DNA from: Chryseobacterium sp. MEBOG06
Lineage (GTDB): Bacteria > Bacteroidota > Bacteroidia > Flavobacteriales > Weeksellaceae
Length of the DNA: 64,000 bases
Assembly (NCBI RefSeq): GCF_021869765.1
Contig: NZ_CP084580.1
Coordinates: 2,604,001 to 2,668,000 of the forward strand
Direction: 5' to 3'
Shown here in pieces: positions 33,001-42,906 of the stretch (the first letter of the stretch is position 1; every line of letters begins with the position of its first letter). Both the position numbers and the translations under genes were made by a program. The notes under the pieces were generated by a model. The model was given only the letters and a program-made list of their open reading frames with translations. It did not search any database and was not told the origin of the DNA.

Positions 33001-35034
33001 ATGAAAAGAATTTTTTATGTACTGCTCTTATTGATAGGAGTTAATACGGCAAAAGCGCAGGAAGCTCCATTACTGGACAGGGGGTTATTCTTTGGAAACC
33101 CTGAAATTTCGGGAGGACAGCTGAGTCCCGATGGTAAATGGATCTCATTTACAAAAGAATACGGGGGAATCATGAACATCTGGGTAAAAAAGATTGATGA
33201 ACCTTTTGAAAAAGCACGTCCATTAACAGACAGCAAGCGTCCGATTAATGCCTATTTCTGGTCAGAAGACGGAAAATACATCTTGTATGTAAAAGACAAT
33301 AATGGCGATGAAAATATGAACGTTTTTGCGGTAGATCCTATGGCAAAAGCAACCAACGGAGTTCCCGCATCAAGAAATATAACACCTCTCAAAGAAGTGG
33401 CAGTCCAGATCTATCTGATAAGCAGAAAAGATCCTGACCAGCTGATGATAGGGCTCAACAACCGTGATAAAGCATGGCATGACTTATACTCACTGAAGAT
33501 TTCTACCGGAGAACTGAAAAAAATCTATGAAAATAAAGATCGTATTACAGGGTATGACTTCGACTGGGATGAAAAATTGAGAGTTTTATCCAAAACAGAC
33601 GATAAAGGAACTACGACCTTCTTTTATAAAGAGGGCGAGAAGCTAAGCCCTATCTATGAGACACTGGTAACTGAAAATGCATACATTACAAGCTGGAATG
33701 AAGATAATTCTAAATTCTACCTGGTTACTAATAAAGGAGACCTGGACAAGTCGGCATTATTCCTGATGGACCCAAAAACAAAGGAAATCACAAAAGTAGA
33801 AAGCGATCCTAAAGGCAAAGTAGATTTTGGAGGGTTATTTATGGACAGAAATACCAGAAAAATCATTTCCACTTCTTATACCGGAGATAAAACCGAATAT
33901 TACTGGAAAGACAAAGCGTGGGAAGCCAACTATAAATTCTTACAAAGTAAATTCCCTGGAAGAGAGGTCAGCTTTGCCAGCTCAACGAATGATTATTCTA
34001 AATTTCTAGTCTCCGTAGGAGGTGATAAATATGCTTCCGAAGCTCATTTCTTTGATCCTAAAACCCAACAGCTTATTTTCCAGTATACTCCGAGAGCAGA
34101 ACTGAAAAAAGTAGAAAAGTATCTGGCTCCTATGACTCCTGTCAGCTATAAAAGCAGCGACGGACTTGAAATTCCTGCTTATCTGACTCTACCCGTGGGG
34201 TCAACCGGAAAGAATGTTCCTGTAGTTGTTTTAGTTCACGGAGGCCCAAAAGGTCCCAGAGATTATTGGGGATATAACTCAGTAGTACAATTCTTAGCAA
34301 ACAGAGGATACGCTGTATTACAGCCTAACTTCAGGGCAAGCGGAGGCTATGGTAAAAAGTTCCAGAACGGAGGAGACCTGCAATGGGGAAAACTGATGCA
34401 GGATGATATCACGTGGGGAGTAAAATATCTGATTGATCAGGGAATTGCTGATAAAAATAAGGTTGCCATTATGGGAGGAAGCTACGGTGGATACGCTACA
34501 CTGGCAGGTCTTGCATTCACGCCCGATGTGTATGCTGCCGGAGTAGATATTGTAGGACCAAGCAACCTGTTTACCCTACTGGATTCAGTACCTGCGTATT
34601 GGGAATCCGGACGTGCTTTCCTATACGGAATGGTAGGTGACCCCAGAACTGAGGAGGGTAAGAAACTAATGCATGATGCAAGTCCCCTATTCAGTGTAGA
34701 TAAAATCAATAAGCCATTGCTGATTGTTCAGGGTGCTAATGACCCCAGGGTAAAGCAGGCAGAAGCCGATCAGATTGTCATTGCACTTCGTGATAAAGGT
34801 AAAAAGGTTGACTATATTCTTGCTGATGATGAGGGCCACGGATTCCGCAAACCGGTTAACAGCATGGCTATGAATGCCGCAGCAGAAAAATTCCTTTCAG
34901 AAGTCATTGGAGGAAGGTATCAGAAAGAAATGCCTGAAAATGTGGCAAAACGTCTGAAAGAAATGACCGTTGATATAAAAAAGGTGACCTACACCCCAAC
35001 AGAAAAGAAAAAAACTGCAGAAGCTTCTAAATAA
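33001..35034 (+). CDS. S9-family peptidase (prolyl oligopeptidase type)
   Basis: A 677-residue secreted serine peptidase with a signal peptide ([20 protein letters not shown]), an N-terminal seven-bladed beta-propeller (to about 370) and a C-terminal alpha/beta-hydrolase. The triad is S494 (GGSYGGYAT), D581 (GANDPRV) and H613 ([10 protein letters not shown]). [14 protein letters not shown] supplies the oxyanion region. It cleaves short peptides, probably in the periplasm. It starts 79 bp after the monooxygenase gene, and a shared transcript is possible; it ends with its own hairpin. Confidence 0.95.
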   Translation: MKRIFYVLLLLIGVNTAKAQEAPLLDRGLFFGNPEISGGQLSPDGKWISFTKEYGGIMNIWVKKIDEPFEKARPLTDSKRPINAYFWSEDGKYILYVKDNNGDENMNVFAVDPMAKATNGVPASRNITPLKEVAVQIYLISRKDPDQLMIGLNNRDKAWHDLYSLKISTGELKKIYENKDRITGYDFDWDEKLRVLSKTDDKGTTTFFYKEGEKLSPIYETLVTENAYITSWNEDNSKFYLVTNKGDLDKSALFLMDPKTKEITKVESDPKGKVDFGGLFMDRNTRKIISTSYTGDKTEYYWKDKAWEANYKFLQSKFPGREVSFASSTNDYSKFLVSVGGDKYASEAHFFDPKTQQLIFQYTPRAELKKVEKYLAPMTPVSYKSSDGLEIPAYLTLPVGSTGKNVPVVVLVHGGPKGPRDYWGYNSVVQFLANRGYAVLQPNFRASGGYGKKFQNGGDLQWGKLMQDDITWGVKYLIDQGIADKNKVAIMGGSYGGYATLAGLAFTPDVYAAGVDIVGPSNLFTLLDSVPAYWESGRAFLYGMVGDPRTEEGKKLMHDASPLFSVDKINKPLLIVQGANDPRVKQAEADQIVIALRDKGKKVDYILADDEGHGFRKPVNSMAMNAAAEKFLSEVIGGRYQKEMPENVAKRLKEMTVDIKKVTYTPTEKKKTAEASK

Positions 35035-35055
35035 GACATCTGATTTAAATAGAAT

Positions 35056-35090
35056 AAAGCCATCTCAATATTGAGGTGGCTTTTGTTTTG
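35056..35090 (+). terminator. terminator of the S9 peptidase gene
   Basis: AAAGCCATCTCAA pairs with TTGAGGTGGCTTT (one G-T pair) and is followed by TTGTTTTG. Confidence 0.7.
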
Positions 35091-35190
35091 ATCCTCTCTA
35101 TGTTTTGTAATTTTTTTAGACCATAGATTTTCACAGAATAACAAAGATGATTATAATTATTTACAGTTCTTTACAAATAATTGGGTTAAG

Positions 35191-35224
35191 AAAAAAGACT
35201 GCCTCAATGAGACAGTCTTTTTAT
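35191..35224 (-). terminator. terminator of the copper operon
   Basis: AAAAGACTGCCTCA/TGAGACAGTCTTTT with one mismatch lies downstream of the multicopper oxidase stop codon and gives a T-run on the minus strand. Confidence 0.7.
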
Positions 35225-35240
35225 ATATAATGGATTTTAA

Positions 35241-38029
35241 TTAATAGGTAAAAGTAAGGCCAGCGCCCCATCCCATTTCGTTATCATAATTTCCTGAAAG
35301 AGATAACCATTTCTGAACGATATATCTCACTCCCGTAGAAAATTCACCATCTGAATTGACACTGAAGTTTCCTCTCAGCCTTCTGGAAAGCGGAATATCT
35401 TCTCTGCTCAACTCTAAAAGAACTTTCCCGTTTTGATCTACACTTGCGTCAGCAGTAATCAGCATAGGTAATACATACTGCATCCCGACAATGAATGCAA
35501 ACTTGTTTTTTGAAGCTTTCTGCTGTCCAAACCAGGTCTTCTTACCATGAAAATCCATTCCCATATCTTCGGCCATCTTTCTTTCCATAATCTCATGATT
35601 TTTTTGAACTCTGACTCCTGCATAAGGCAGTGCCCATTGGAATTTCCCTAGGAATCTTCCCACTTTAGCGCTTCCTTCAAAATGATCAAAATTCCAGTTA
35701 GAATGAAACTCATTAAGATTCGCCCATCTTGGTCCGAACATCGTCATTGTTTCAGCATGTATCTTATTGCTTGCTACATCCAGCATCGCCATAGAACTGG
35801 TCATTTTATTATCCTGAATAAAGTTTTTCCATGCCAGTTTTCTGTTCGGAAGCTGTGGATTCGGTTTAGAATTTTCATAACTGAAAATTCTTCCCATTCC
35901 TGCCATCATATGATATAAGATATGACAGTGGAAAAACCAGTCACCATCCTGATTAGCCGCAAACTCTATCGTTACCGTTTCCATGGGCATAATATCTACC
36001 ACATTTTTCAATGGCGAATATTCCCCTTTTGAATTAATCAGTCTGAAATCATGACCATGAAGGTGCATCGGGTGCCGCATCATAGAGTTATTATACATTT
36101 TAATTCTAAGGATCTCCCCTTTTTTGATCATGATCTTGTCCGTTTCTGTAACCGTTTTATTATCTAATGTCCACAGATAGTGGTTCATATTTCCTTCTAA
36201 AGTAAACTTTATCTCACGGATACTGTCTGTTGGAAGAATTGTTTTTTCCGGAGATTTTAAAATATTGTACGACAGTCTTTTAATGGTTTTCTCCTCTTTC
36301 ATATCCATCCCTGAATGCTGAGAGTGGCCCTCTTTTTTCTCTTCTCTACTCTTCACTCCCATCATCTCATTGATGTGCTTTGCAGTAGTTTTTCTTTGGT
36401 TTTCAGATAATTCCGGGTACATTACTTCGTTCATATCCATCATCTGATTACCCATTGTCATGTTCATCGGCTTCATATTCCCGCTCATCTCCATCATCCC
36501 GTTCATCATTTTCATTCCTTCAAAAAGCATCAGTCTTGGAAGATTGGGAGCTTCCACCTTTTCACCTGCTCCAAGCCAAAGTGAAGCATGCCCTATCCTG
36601 TCTTCTGAAGTCGCTCGGAACTCAAAGCTTTTATTCTCAGGTATAGTCACTTCAATATCATAGGTTTCTGAAACCCCTACTATCAAACGGTCAACTTCTA
36701 CCGGAACTACATCATTACCATCATTTCCTACCACTTTTATTTTTCCGCCGCCGTAATTCAGCCAGAAATAAGTAGACGATCCGCCATTTGCCACTCTTAA
36801 TCTCACTTTATCACCCGCTTTTAAATTGGAATAGTCTGAGCTGGGAGTCCCGTTAATCAGGAATTTATCGTAATATACATCACTTACATCCATTGCTTCC
36901 ATCCTTTTCCATTCATTTAAGGCTTTCGTTCCGAAATTTCCGGACTTGATAGCTTCCCAATAACTCTGTACAGCATTTTTTTTCACTGCATACCAGTCTG
37001 TATTGGCCATGTGAAGTCTTCGGGCGATCTGCATGGGATCGTCATCACTCCAGTCTCCTAACAGTACAGGAATTTCAGCATTATATTCGGTTTTTGGCTC
37101 TCCTTCTCTTTTTTGAAAACCAGAATACCGTTCATTCCTATCTGCTCCTGCAGAGCTTCGTGAGAATGATACCAGTACGTTCCATTTTGAGATACTCTGA
37201 ACTTATAAAGATGAGTTTCGCCCGGCTTTACAGGTTTAGTAGTAAGATACGGAACGCCATCCTGTTCATTTGGAAGAATGACGCCATGCCAGTGGAGTCC
37301 TGTGTTTTCCTTAAGCATATTGTGCAGGTAAATTTCAGCAGTATCTCCTTCCGTAAAATATAAAGTAGGAGCCTGAAGCTTTCCATTAATAGCGAGCGCT
37401 CTTCTGTTTTTTCCTGTAAAATTAACAATGGTATCTTTTACATACAGATCATAGCGAACTGTTTTTCCTCCAAAAGTAACTTTCCCGTTTTCAGAATTTC
37501 TTTTCAAAACAGACTTTTCTTCTTTCTGAGCTTCAGCTTTAGGCTGATAATTTTCTTTTTCAATAAGATCCATCCCGCATTTCGGGCAGTTTCCCGGTTG
37601 AGAGGAAATAACTTCCGGATGCATCGGGCAGGTATAAGAAGCTTTAGCCTGGGATTGAGGATTAGATGGGAATAAAATCTGTGATTTTTGAAGTATTGAA
37701 GGCTTTGTAATCTTAGCTTTACTAGGCTCCTGAGTCTTCTTTACTTTTTTTAAATCACTCTTTTTTTCAACTTTGGTTTTATTGATTTTTGTCTCTGCCG
37801 GTTTTATTTTGGGCTCTGTTTTGGGTACAGCTTTCACCTGTGGCTGAGCGGCTGCTTTAGGCTTTATAACCACCGTTTTCTTTACCAGAGTCATTTTACA
37901 CTTCGGGCAGTCTCCTGGTTTTGGAGAGACTACTTCAGGGTGCATAGGACAGGTATAATACGTTTTTGCAGTTTGTGCGAAAGTAAAAACAGAGAATAAA
38001 AGAAGCAGAAACATTATTAGTTTTTTCAT
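35241..38029 (-). pseudogene. CopA-like multicopper oxidase with CopB-like tail, frameshifted
   Basis: Open frames 38029-37058 and 37034-35241 are one gene split near 37109-37114 (six T on plus, A6 in the sense strand). One added A gives a single 929-residue product reading FKKREGEPKTEYNAEIPVL into GDWSDDDPMQIARR. Order: signal peptide; two YTCPMHPEV...CPKC metal-binding motifs (about 25-50, 131-156); Cu-oxidase start with HWHG and YWYHSHEA; a Met/His-rich stretch; the type 1/type 3 copper motifs HPMHLHGHDF and WFFHCHILYHMMAGM; then a ~200-residue CopB-like tail (LSREDIPLSRRLRGNF). Probable role: periplasmic Cu(I) oxidation. It ends the operon with the DUF3347 and HYC_CC_PP genes. The frameshift may be an assembly error. 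Confidence 0.85.
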
Positions 38030-38118
38030 AATATTTCGAACTTTTTAGAAGCTGTATACCTTAAAGCTAATGATAACTCGAGGTATACAACTCATTATTT
38101 TAAAGAATAATACAATAA

Positions 38119-38592
38119 TTATTTAATTTCTGACTTTACACTTCCGCAAGAAAGCATAGATTTCCCGTAGTAAGGGTTGACGATCTGCTTTTCGTCACTT
38201 AGCCAGTTGCCGTCTGCCATAGGGCAATACTGTACATAGACTGGATTCTCAGAAACCTTGAACTCTTTGGTCAGCGCAATCATATTGTCTGAAAGATTTA
38301 AAAAAGTTTCTCTTTGCGCAGTTACATTTCTTGCGTCAGAAATTACAGAGGCATCTTTTCTAAGAACATTAAGATTTCCCTCAGAGACTAATTTATAATC
38401 AATGGTTGAAGCTGTTTTTATAAATTCGTTTGCTGCTTTTGAAGTTTTGTCAGCATCATCAGAAGCCAACGCTGATTTGATTGCGATGTAATTCTGATAC
38501 AGTTTAGAAACCTGCGCATCCTTTTTAGACTGTGCTGAAAGTGAAATAATTGAGAATAGAGATAAGGCTGCTGTAATGATATACTTTTTCAT
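38119..38592 (-). CDS. DUF3347-domain periplasmic protein
   Basis: A 157-residue protein with a signal peptide (MKKYIITAALSLFSIISLSAQ) and one DUF3347 domain: a helical bundle (VSKLYQNYIAIKSALASDD, ANEFIKTASTIDYKL) ending in VYVQYCPMADGNWLS and NPYYGKSMLSCGSVK. Cys, Met and Asp at the end match the copper-binding segment of CusB/CusF-like proteins. I chose ATG 38592; the longer frame to 38646 lacks a good start. It lies 89 bp before the multicopper oxidase gene, so a copper-delivery role is likely. Confidence 0.9.
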   Translation of the reverse strand: MKKYIITAALSLFSIISLSAQSKKDAQVSKLYQNYIAIKSALASDDADKTSKAANEFIKTASTIDYKLVSEGNLNVLRKDASVISDARNVTAQRETFLNLSDNMIALTKEFKVSENPVYVQYCPMADGNWLSDEKQIVNPYYGKSMLSCGSVKSEIK

Positions 38593-38713
38593 TGTTTTAA
38601 ATTTTAGAATTAATTTTTTATAAAGAATAATAAATAGGCAACGCATAGATAAATGCGTCAGGGCATATCGTCTGCAGCAGTATTTTTACACTACCGGAAA
38701 CGACTGACAGATT

Positions 38714-39094
38714 CTAAATTCTAAAATTACAATGATTGATGTAGATCGGTACCGGGCGGTATTCGGGCGGTGCATTGATCTGGATCTGAGTAAATTTCGT
38801 AGCCGAAAAAGATTTGTCAATATCCGTAAACTGATGTTTCACCGGAATTTCTGAGATTGCACTTAAAAAATCGATTTTAAGAAAATCAGACTTTTGGGAA
38901 TCATCTACTTTTACTATTTTTATTTCTGTTTTGCAGCATCCTTTTTTATCTTTAACGCCGCATTTTCCGCAGATGTCATCTACTTTCTTACTCACAGAAA
39001 CAAATTCTTTCATACAATAATGAACGCTGAAAGCTGCTCCGGAAGAAAACCCGAAGTAGAAAATAGAGAACAATATGGCAAGAATCTTTTTCAT
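38714..39094 (-). CDS. HYC_CC_PP-family protein
   Basis: A 126-residue small secreted protein. The signal-like N-terminus MKKILAILFSIFYFGFSSGA is followed by the hallmark SVHYCMKEF (HYC), then CGKCGVKDKKGCCKTE (CC) and APPEYRPVP (PP), the three motifs that give the family its name. The Cys and His residues suggest metal binding. It is first in a minus-strand unit with DUF3347 and the multicopper oxidase. The promoter region has a -7 element and a pair of direct repeats. Confidence 0.9.
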   Translation of the reverse strand: MKKILAILFSIFYFGFSSGAAFSVHYCMKEFVSVSKKVDDICGKCGVKDKKGCCKTEIKIVKVDDSQKSDFLKIDFLSAISEIPVKHQFTDIDKSFSATKFTQIQINAPPEYRPVPIYINHCNFRI

Positions 39095-39102
39095 TGACAG
39101 GA

Positions 39103-39110
39103 CAAAGTTA
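39103..39110 (-). promoter_or_regulatory. -7 promoter element of the copper operon
   Basis: The minus strand reads TAACTTTG (TAnnTTTG), 9 bp before the start codon at 39094. Transcription would start almost at the ATG. Confidence 0.5.
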
Positions 39111-39127
39111 GAAATATCTATGAAACC

Positions 39128-39162
39128 GTTGTTATAAAATTTGGTATTGTTGTTATAAAATT
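39128..39162 (-). promoter_or_regulatory. paired 14-bp direct repeats upstream of the copper operon
   Basis: GTTGTTATAAAATT occurs at 39128-39141 and again at 39149-39162, 21 bp apart, i.e. two helical turns on the same face. Located just upstream of the -7 element, the pair could bind an activator such as a response regulator. Inference. Confidence 0.5.
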
Positions 39163-39173
39163 CCGGAAAACAA

Positions 39174-39204
39174 AAAAGCTCCCGAATATTTTTCGGAAGC
39201 TTTT
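39174..39204 (-). terminator. terminator of the TonB receptor gene
   Basis: AAAAGCTCCCGAA/TTCGGAAGCTTTT (one mismatch) with a short loop and a T-run on the minus strand. It separates the receptor from the copper operon. Confidence 0.75.
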
Positions 39205-39280
39205 TCTATATTTTTATTTCTCACAGACTTAGGAGGCTGGGCAGATTTTATTCAATAGTATTGAAAAATCAAAGGCAGTT

Positions 39281-41524
39281 CTACAGTCTGAATTCCAGTT
39301 TTACATTAAAGAAACGTCCTGTAAGACGTACCGGAACCGGATACATATTAGTGGATGTAGAATTATAATCTGTGATCCACTGGTTGGCAACCGTATTGTT
39401 GATATTAAATGCGTTGAATACCTGAACGCCTAATGTCAGTTCCTCGAAGTTACCCCAGAAGCCGGATCTCTTGCTCTTCTCTTTCGGATCAATAAATACT
39501 TTTGTTAAACCGATATCCACTCTTTTATAAGACGGAAGTGTTTTCTGGTAATTGTATGCTGAAGTAAAATCAGGCTGTCCGTTACTGTTAAACATAACAG
39601 GCGCTCCCGTTGGAAGTCCCATTGCATATACCAGTGTAAGATTCACCCTCATAGAAGGGAATTGCGGCATATAATCCTGATAAAACATTGCAAATCTTAA
39701 TCTCTGATCGGTAGGTCTCGGAATATCTCCTCTCCCATCAATGTTTTCATAAACTCTCGCATAACTTGCAGATAACCAAGAATCTACTCCGGGAACAAAT
39801 TCACCGAACAATCTGGTATCAATACCGTATGCATATCCTTTAGAATTATTCTGTCCGGCATAACGAATCCTTACATTATCCATATAATATGGAATCAGGT
39901 TATCCATTTTCTTGTAATAAAGTTCCGTTGTCAGTTTAAACGGTCTGTCATACATCTGGAACTCGTAATCGTTGGCTAGAATTACCTGGATAGAGCGTTG
40001 TGATTTTATATTCGGGTTGAAATTACCATCAAGATCTTTGATTTCTTTGTAGAAAGGAGCCTGATAGTAGATACCTCCTGAAATTTTGAACAACATATCA
40101 CTGTCCCAGTCCGGTTTTATGGCAAACTGAGCTCTTGGTGAGAATATGGTTTCTTTATTAAAACTCCAGTTGGCAACACGCACTCCGGCATTTACAAATA
40201 CTTTACTGGCTCCCCAGTAAAATTTCTGTGAATACTGCGCATAAGCCGAAAGCCTCGTAGGTTCTATATTATTTTGTCCTGCAATATAATAAGCCAGCTT
40301 AAGGTCTCCTGTAGCTCCGGTTCTCGGATCAATGATTTCCGGTCTTGGAAGACTGTATCCTGCAGAGTCTACAAGTTTCCATTCGTTGGTAAGGTCTTTA
40401 AGGTTTTCTTTCTCGTATTTAAAGCCGACTTCGATATCGGTATTTATATTAGGAGAAAATTTAGCCCTGAACTGTGTTCCGTAAGTTCTTACAAATAAAT
40501 CGTTTCTGGCATGCTCTATCTGCCCGCCAACGTCATAAGAAGCTACAGGCTCCTGAGTCTTAGGATCAAATGTCTGCAATTCATAGGCTGACTGTATGGT
40601 GTAATATTCTTTTTCTCTGTTCTGATAGGCAAAAGCATCCAACGTAAGCTTCCATTTGTCTGCAGGCTTATAGTTCATAGAAACTGTACCCATCATGTTC
40701 TTATACTGGTCATTCTCCTTACCTCCATATCCGATGTTAACGGTAATAGGCTGCTGAAGACTCCCGAAAGTAACACTCTTCTGCTTAGGAATCATTTCGT
40801 AATCATTCTTAGAATAATATCCTATGAATGATACAGAGAATTTGTCATTGACATGATAGTTAAGATAAGATTGGAAATCCCAATAGGTAGGGTTAAAATC
40901 CGTGTCTTCCTTTAAGGTATTAAGAACAAGATTAGTGTTTCTGTATCTTCCGGAAAATAAAGCGGTAAACTTTTTATTTTTAGAAGCCAGACCGGTTGTC
41001 AGTCTGCCCCCAATTAAGCTTGCTTCTCCCGAAACTTCAAATTTCTCGGGCTCACGGTAATAGATATTTAAAGCAGAAGACATTTTATCACCATACTTGG
41101 CTTCAAATCCTCCGGCAGAAAAATTCACACTGGAAACCATATCGGGATTAATGATACTCATCCCCTCCTGTTGAGAATTTCTGATCAGGAAAGGTCTGTA
41201 GATCTCAATATCATTAATGTAGATAAGGTTTTCATCATAGTTTCCACCACGAACCATGTATTGGGAAGACAGCTCAGTATTGGAGTTTACGGAAGGTAAT
41301 GTTTTTAGCAACCCTTCAATTCCCCCATTAATAGAAGCTACTGCTTTAGCTTCTTTTGCTGAAATTCTTACATTGGTAAGGTCGTTGGTTCTTCCGGTTG
41401 TTTTTTTCTGGAAGACAACTTCCTCTATATCGGTCACTTTAGTGGTCACTGTATCCTTTTTCCTATGTTGGGAGAAAAGCAGTACAGGAACCATAAGGCT
41501 TAGCGGTAAAACTAGTTTTTTCAA
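39281..41524 (-). CDS. TonB-dependent outer-membrane receptor
   Basis: A 747-residue receptor: signal peptide (MKKLVLPLSLMVPVLLFS), a TonB-box-like VTDIEEVVF at about 30-38, a plug (LLKTLPSVNS, YMVRGGNYDENLIYINDIE, GGFEAKYGDKMSSALNI) and a ~600-residue beta-barrel ending with the aromatic-type outer-membrane signal FNVKLEFRL. It lacks the N-terminal carboxypeptidase-like domain of SusC proteins and no SusD gene is nearby. The ligand is unknown: it borders both kdsA, only 43 bp upstream, and the copper operon, but a terminator separates it from the latter, so a copper role is not implied. Confidence 0.92.
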   Translation of the reverse strand: MKKLVLPLSLMVPVLLFSQHRKKDTVTTKVTDIEEVVFQKKTTGRTNDLTNVRISAKEAKAVASINGGIEGLLKTLPSVNSNTELSSQYMVRGGNYDENLIYINDIEIYRPFLIRNSQQEGMSIINPDMVSSVNFSAGGFEAKYGDKMSSALNIYYREPEKFEVSGEASLIGGRLTTGLASKNKKFTALFSGRYRNTNLVLNTLKEDTDFNPTYWDFQSYLNYHVNDKFSVSFIGYYSKNDYEMIPKQKSVTFGSLQQPITVNIGYGGKENDQYKNMMGTVSMNYKPADKWKLTLDAFAYQNREKEYYTIQSAYELQTFDPKTQEPVASYDVGGQIEHARNDLFVRTYGTQFRAKFSPNINTDIEVGFKYEKENLKDLTNEWKLVDSAGYSLPRPEIIDPRTGATGDLKLAYYIAGQNNIEPTRLSAYAQYSQKFYWGASKVFVNAGVRVANWSFNKETIFSPRAQFAIKPDWDSDMLFKISGGIYYQAPFYKEIKDLDGNFNPNIKSQRSIQVILANDYEFQMYDRPFKLTTELYYKKMDNLIPYYMDNVRIRYAGQNNSKGYAYGIDTRLFGEFVPGVDSWLSASYARVYENIDGRGDIPRPTDQRLRFAMFYQDYMPQFPSMRVNLTLVYAMGLPTGAPVMFNSNGQPDFTSAYNYQKTLPSYKRVDIGLTKVFIDPKEKSKRSGFWGNFEELTLGVQVFNAFNINNTVANQWITDYNSTSTNMYPVPVRLTGRFFNVKLEFRL

Positions 41525-41567
41525 AAGAAATATTTTAGAATTTCTAAAATTAATGTTTTTTTAACAA

Positions 41568-42377
41568 TTACAAAATGGATTCTCTAATTCTTGTTAATTT
41601 TTGTAACAAATCTTCTAATAAATCAAGTCTTAACATATTAGCGCCATCAGATAATGCCGTTTCCGGTGTAGGATGTGTCTCAATAAAAATTCCGTCTGCT
41701 CCCACAGCAATTCCTGCTTTGGCAACAGTTTCTATAAGATCCGGTCTTCCTCCTGTAACTCCTGAGCTCTGGTTAGGCTGCTGTAATGAATGGGTAACAT
41801 CCAAAATAACGGGAGCATATTCTCTCATCGTAGGAATTCCTCTGTAATCTACAATCAGGTCTGTATATCCGAAAGAATTTCCTCTTTCAATGATCGCTAC
41901 CTTCTGATTATCAGAATCTGTCACTTTCTGAACGGCAAACTTCATGGATTCCGGAGAAAGAAACTGTCCTTTTTTCAGGGTAACACATTTACCTGTTTTT
42001 GCAGCTGCTACCAATAAATCTGTCTGACGTACAAGGAAAGCAGGAATTTGTAAAACATCCACATATTGTGCGGCCAGTGCGGCGTGTTCATTTTCATGAA
42101 TATCCGTTGTGGTAGGAATATTGAACGTCTCTCCTACTTTTTTAAGGATCTCAAGAGATTTTTCTTCACCAATTGAGGTAAAAGAATCCACACGGCTTCT
42201 GTTGGCTTTCTTGAAGCTTCCTTTGAAAATATAAGGAATATTATACTTGTCTGTAATGTTTATAACTTTTTCAGCTATTCTAAGCGCCATATCTTCACCT
42301 TCAATAATACAAGGTCCTGCGATAAGGAAAAAGTTCTTTGAATCTTTGTGCTGAATATTATCTAAATACTGAATCAT
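41568..42377 (-). CDS. kdsA: 3-deoxy-8-phosphooctulonate synthase
   Basis: A 269-residue cytoplasmic TIM-barrel enzyme that joins arabinose-5-phosphate and phosphoenolpyruvate to make KDO-8-phosphate for LPS. Motifs: FLIAGPCIIEGEDMALRIAE, YIFKGSFKKANRSRVDSF, TDIHENEHAALAAQYVDVLQ, KKGQFLSPESM, DVTHSLQQPNQSSGVTGGRP and IETHPTPETALSDG. The length is normal. It lies just upstream of the TonB receptor gene. The next KDO enzyme, kdsB, lies at 62248, 20 kb away. Confidence 0.96.
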   Translation of the reverse strand: MIQYLDNIQHKDSKNFFLIAGPCIIEGEDMALRIAEKVINITDKYNIPYIFKGSFKKANRSRVDSFTSIGEEKSLEILKKVGETFNIPTTTDIHENEHAALAAQYVDVLQIPAFLVRQTDLLVAAAKTGKCVTLKKGQFLSPESMKFAVQKVTDSDNQKVAIIERGNSFGYTDLIVDYRGIPTMREYAPVILDVTHSLQQPNQSSGVTGGRPDLIETVAKAGIAVGADGIFIETHPTPETALSDGANMLRLDLLEDLLQKLTRIRESIL

Positions 42378-42906
42378 ACTGTTGTCATTAAAAAGTTCAG
42401 TAAAAATACTGAGAAAGTTTCACAAATGGAAATTATTTGACGGGAATAGATGTAAGATTCGGGAACCGGAAGTCATAAAAGAGAAAGACAGAACGGAGAT
42501 CTTATATTTCAAACTCTGGACAACAGCGACTTGGCATTGGGGAAGGATTTTTATCCTTTGTTTGGGGCTAGACTGTTTACTATAAATCCAAAATTATCTT
42601 TTCCGGATGTGATTACAGCAACAGATTATTGCTTTAGGGAGTTCTGAAGTGTCTCCAGGTACTTGGATAACGGTCTCCAGCCAGTTGCTCAACGGTATCG
42701 AGCCCCTTCTTAAGAGCCTCGAGGCACTTACCTAAGTACCTTTAGCCACTTACCTAAGGGGGCAGAGGGGCTTCCAAAGACCCTCCGGACGGTTATATAA
42801 CCAGGTCGAGGTACTTCCGAAAGGGAGTAAGTGAATTTTGGAAGAATATTGCAGTCATGTCCGCAGTTTGAAAGAGACTTTTTCTGCTATTCACAACCAT
42901 AGATCG
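42378..42906. other. 529-bp gap holding a GC-rich palindromic block
   Basis: No gene is supported; the plus-strand open frame at the left lacks any coding character. From 42641 to 42840 the base composition is 51% GC by direct count. See the separate entry. Confidence 0.6.
42641..42840. repeat. GC-rich block with many palindromes
   Basis: It contains perfect palindromes GCCTCGAGGC (42716-42725) and GGTTATATAACC (42791-42802), two copies of CTTACCTAAG (42727-42736, 42749-42758), and AGGTACTT at both ends with AAGTACCT in the middle, so long-range pairing is possible. It could be a structured RNA, a repeat element or foreign DNA. No open frame covers it. Confidence 0.5.

Noticed and set aside
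39281..41524. Assigning the TonB receptor to copper uptake
   Set aside because: A terminator separates it from the copper operon and it is next to kdsA; no metal-specific motif seen.
41256..41564. Plus-strand open frame of 102 codons
   Set aside because: Lies wholly antisense to the N-terminal part of the TonB receptor, which has clear domain motifs.
42382..42585. Plus-strand open frame of 67 codons after kdsA
   Set aside because: Odd composition, no family motif, and it ends before the GC-rich block; it is likely a chance frame.
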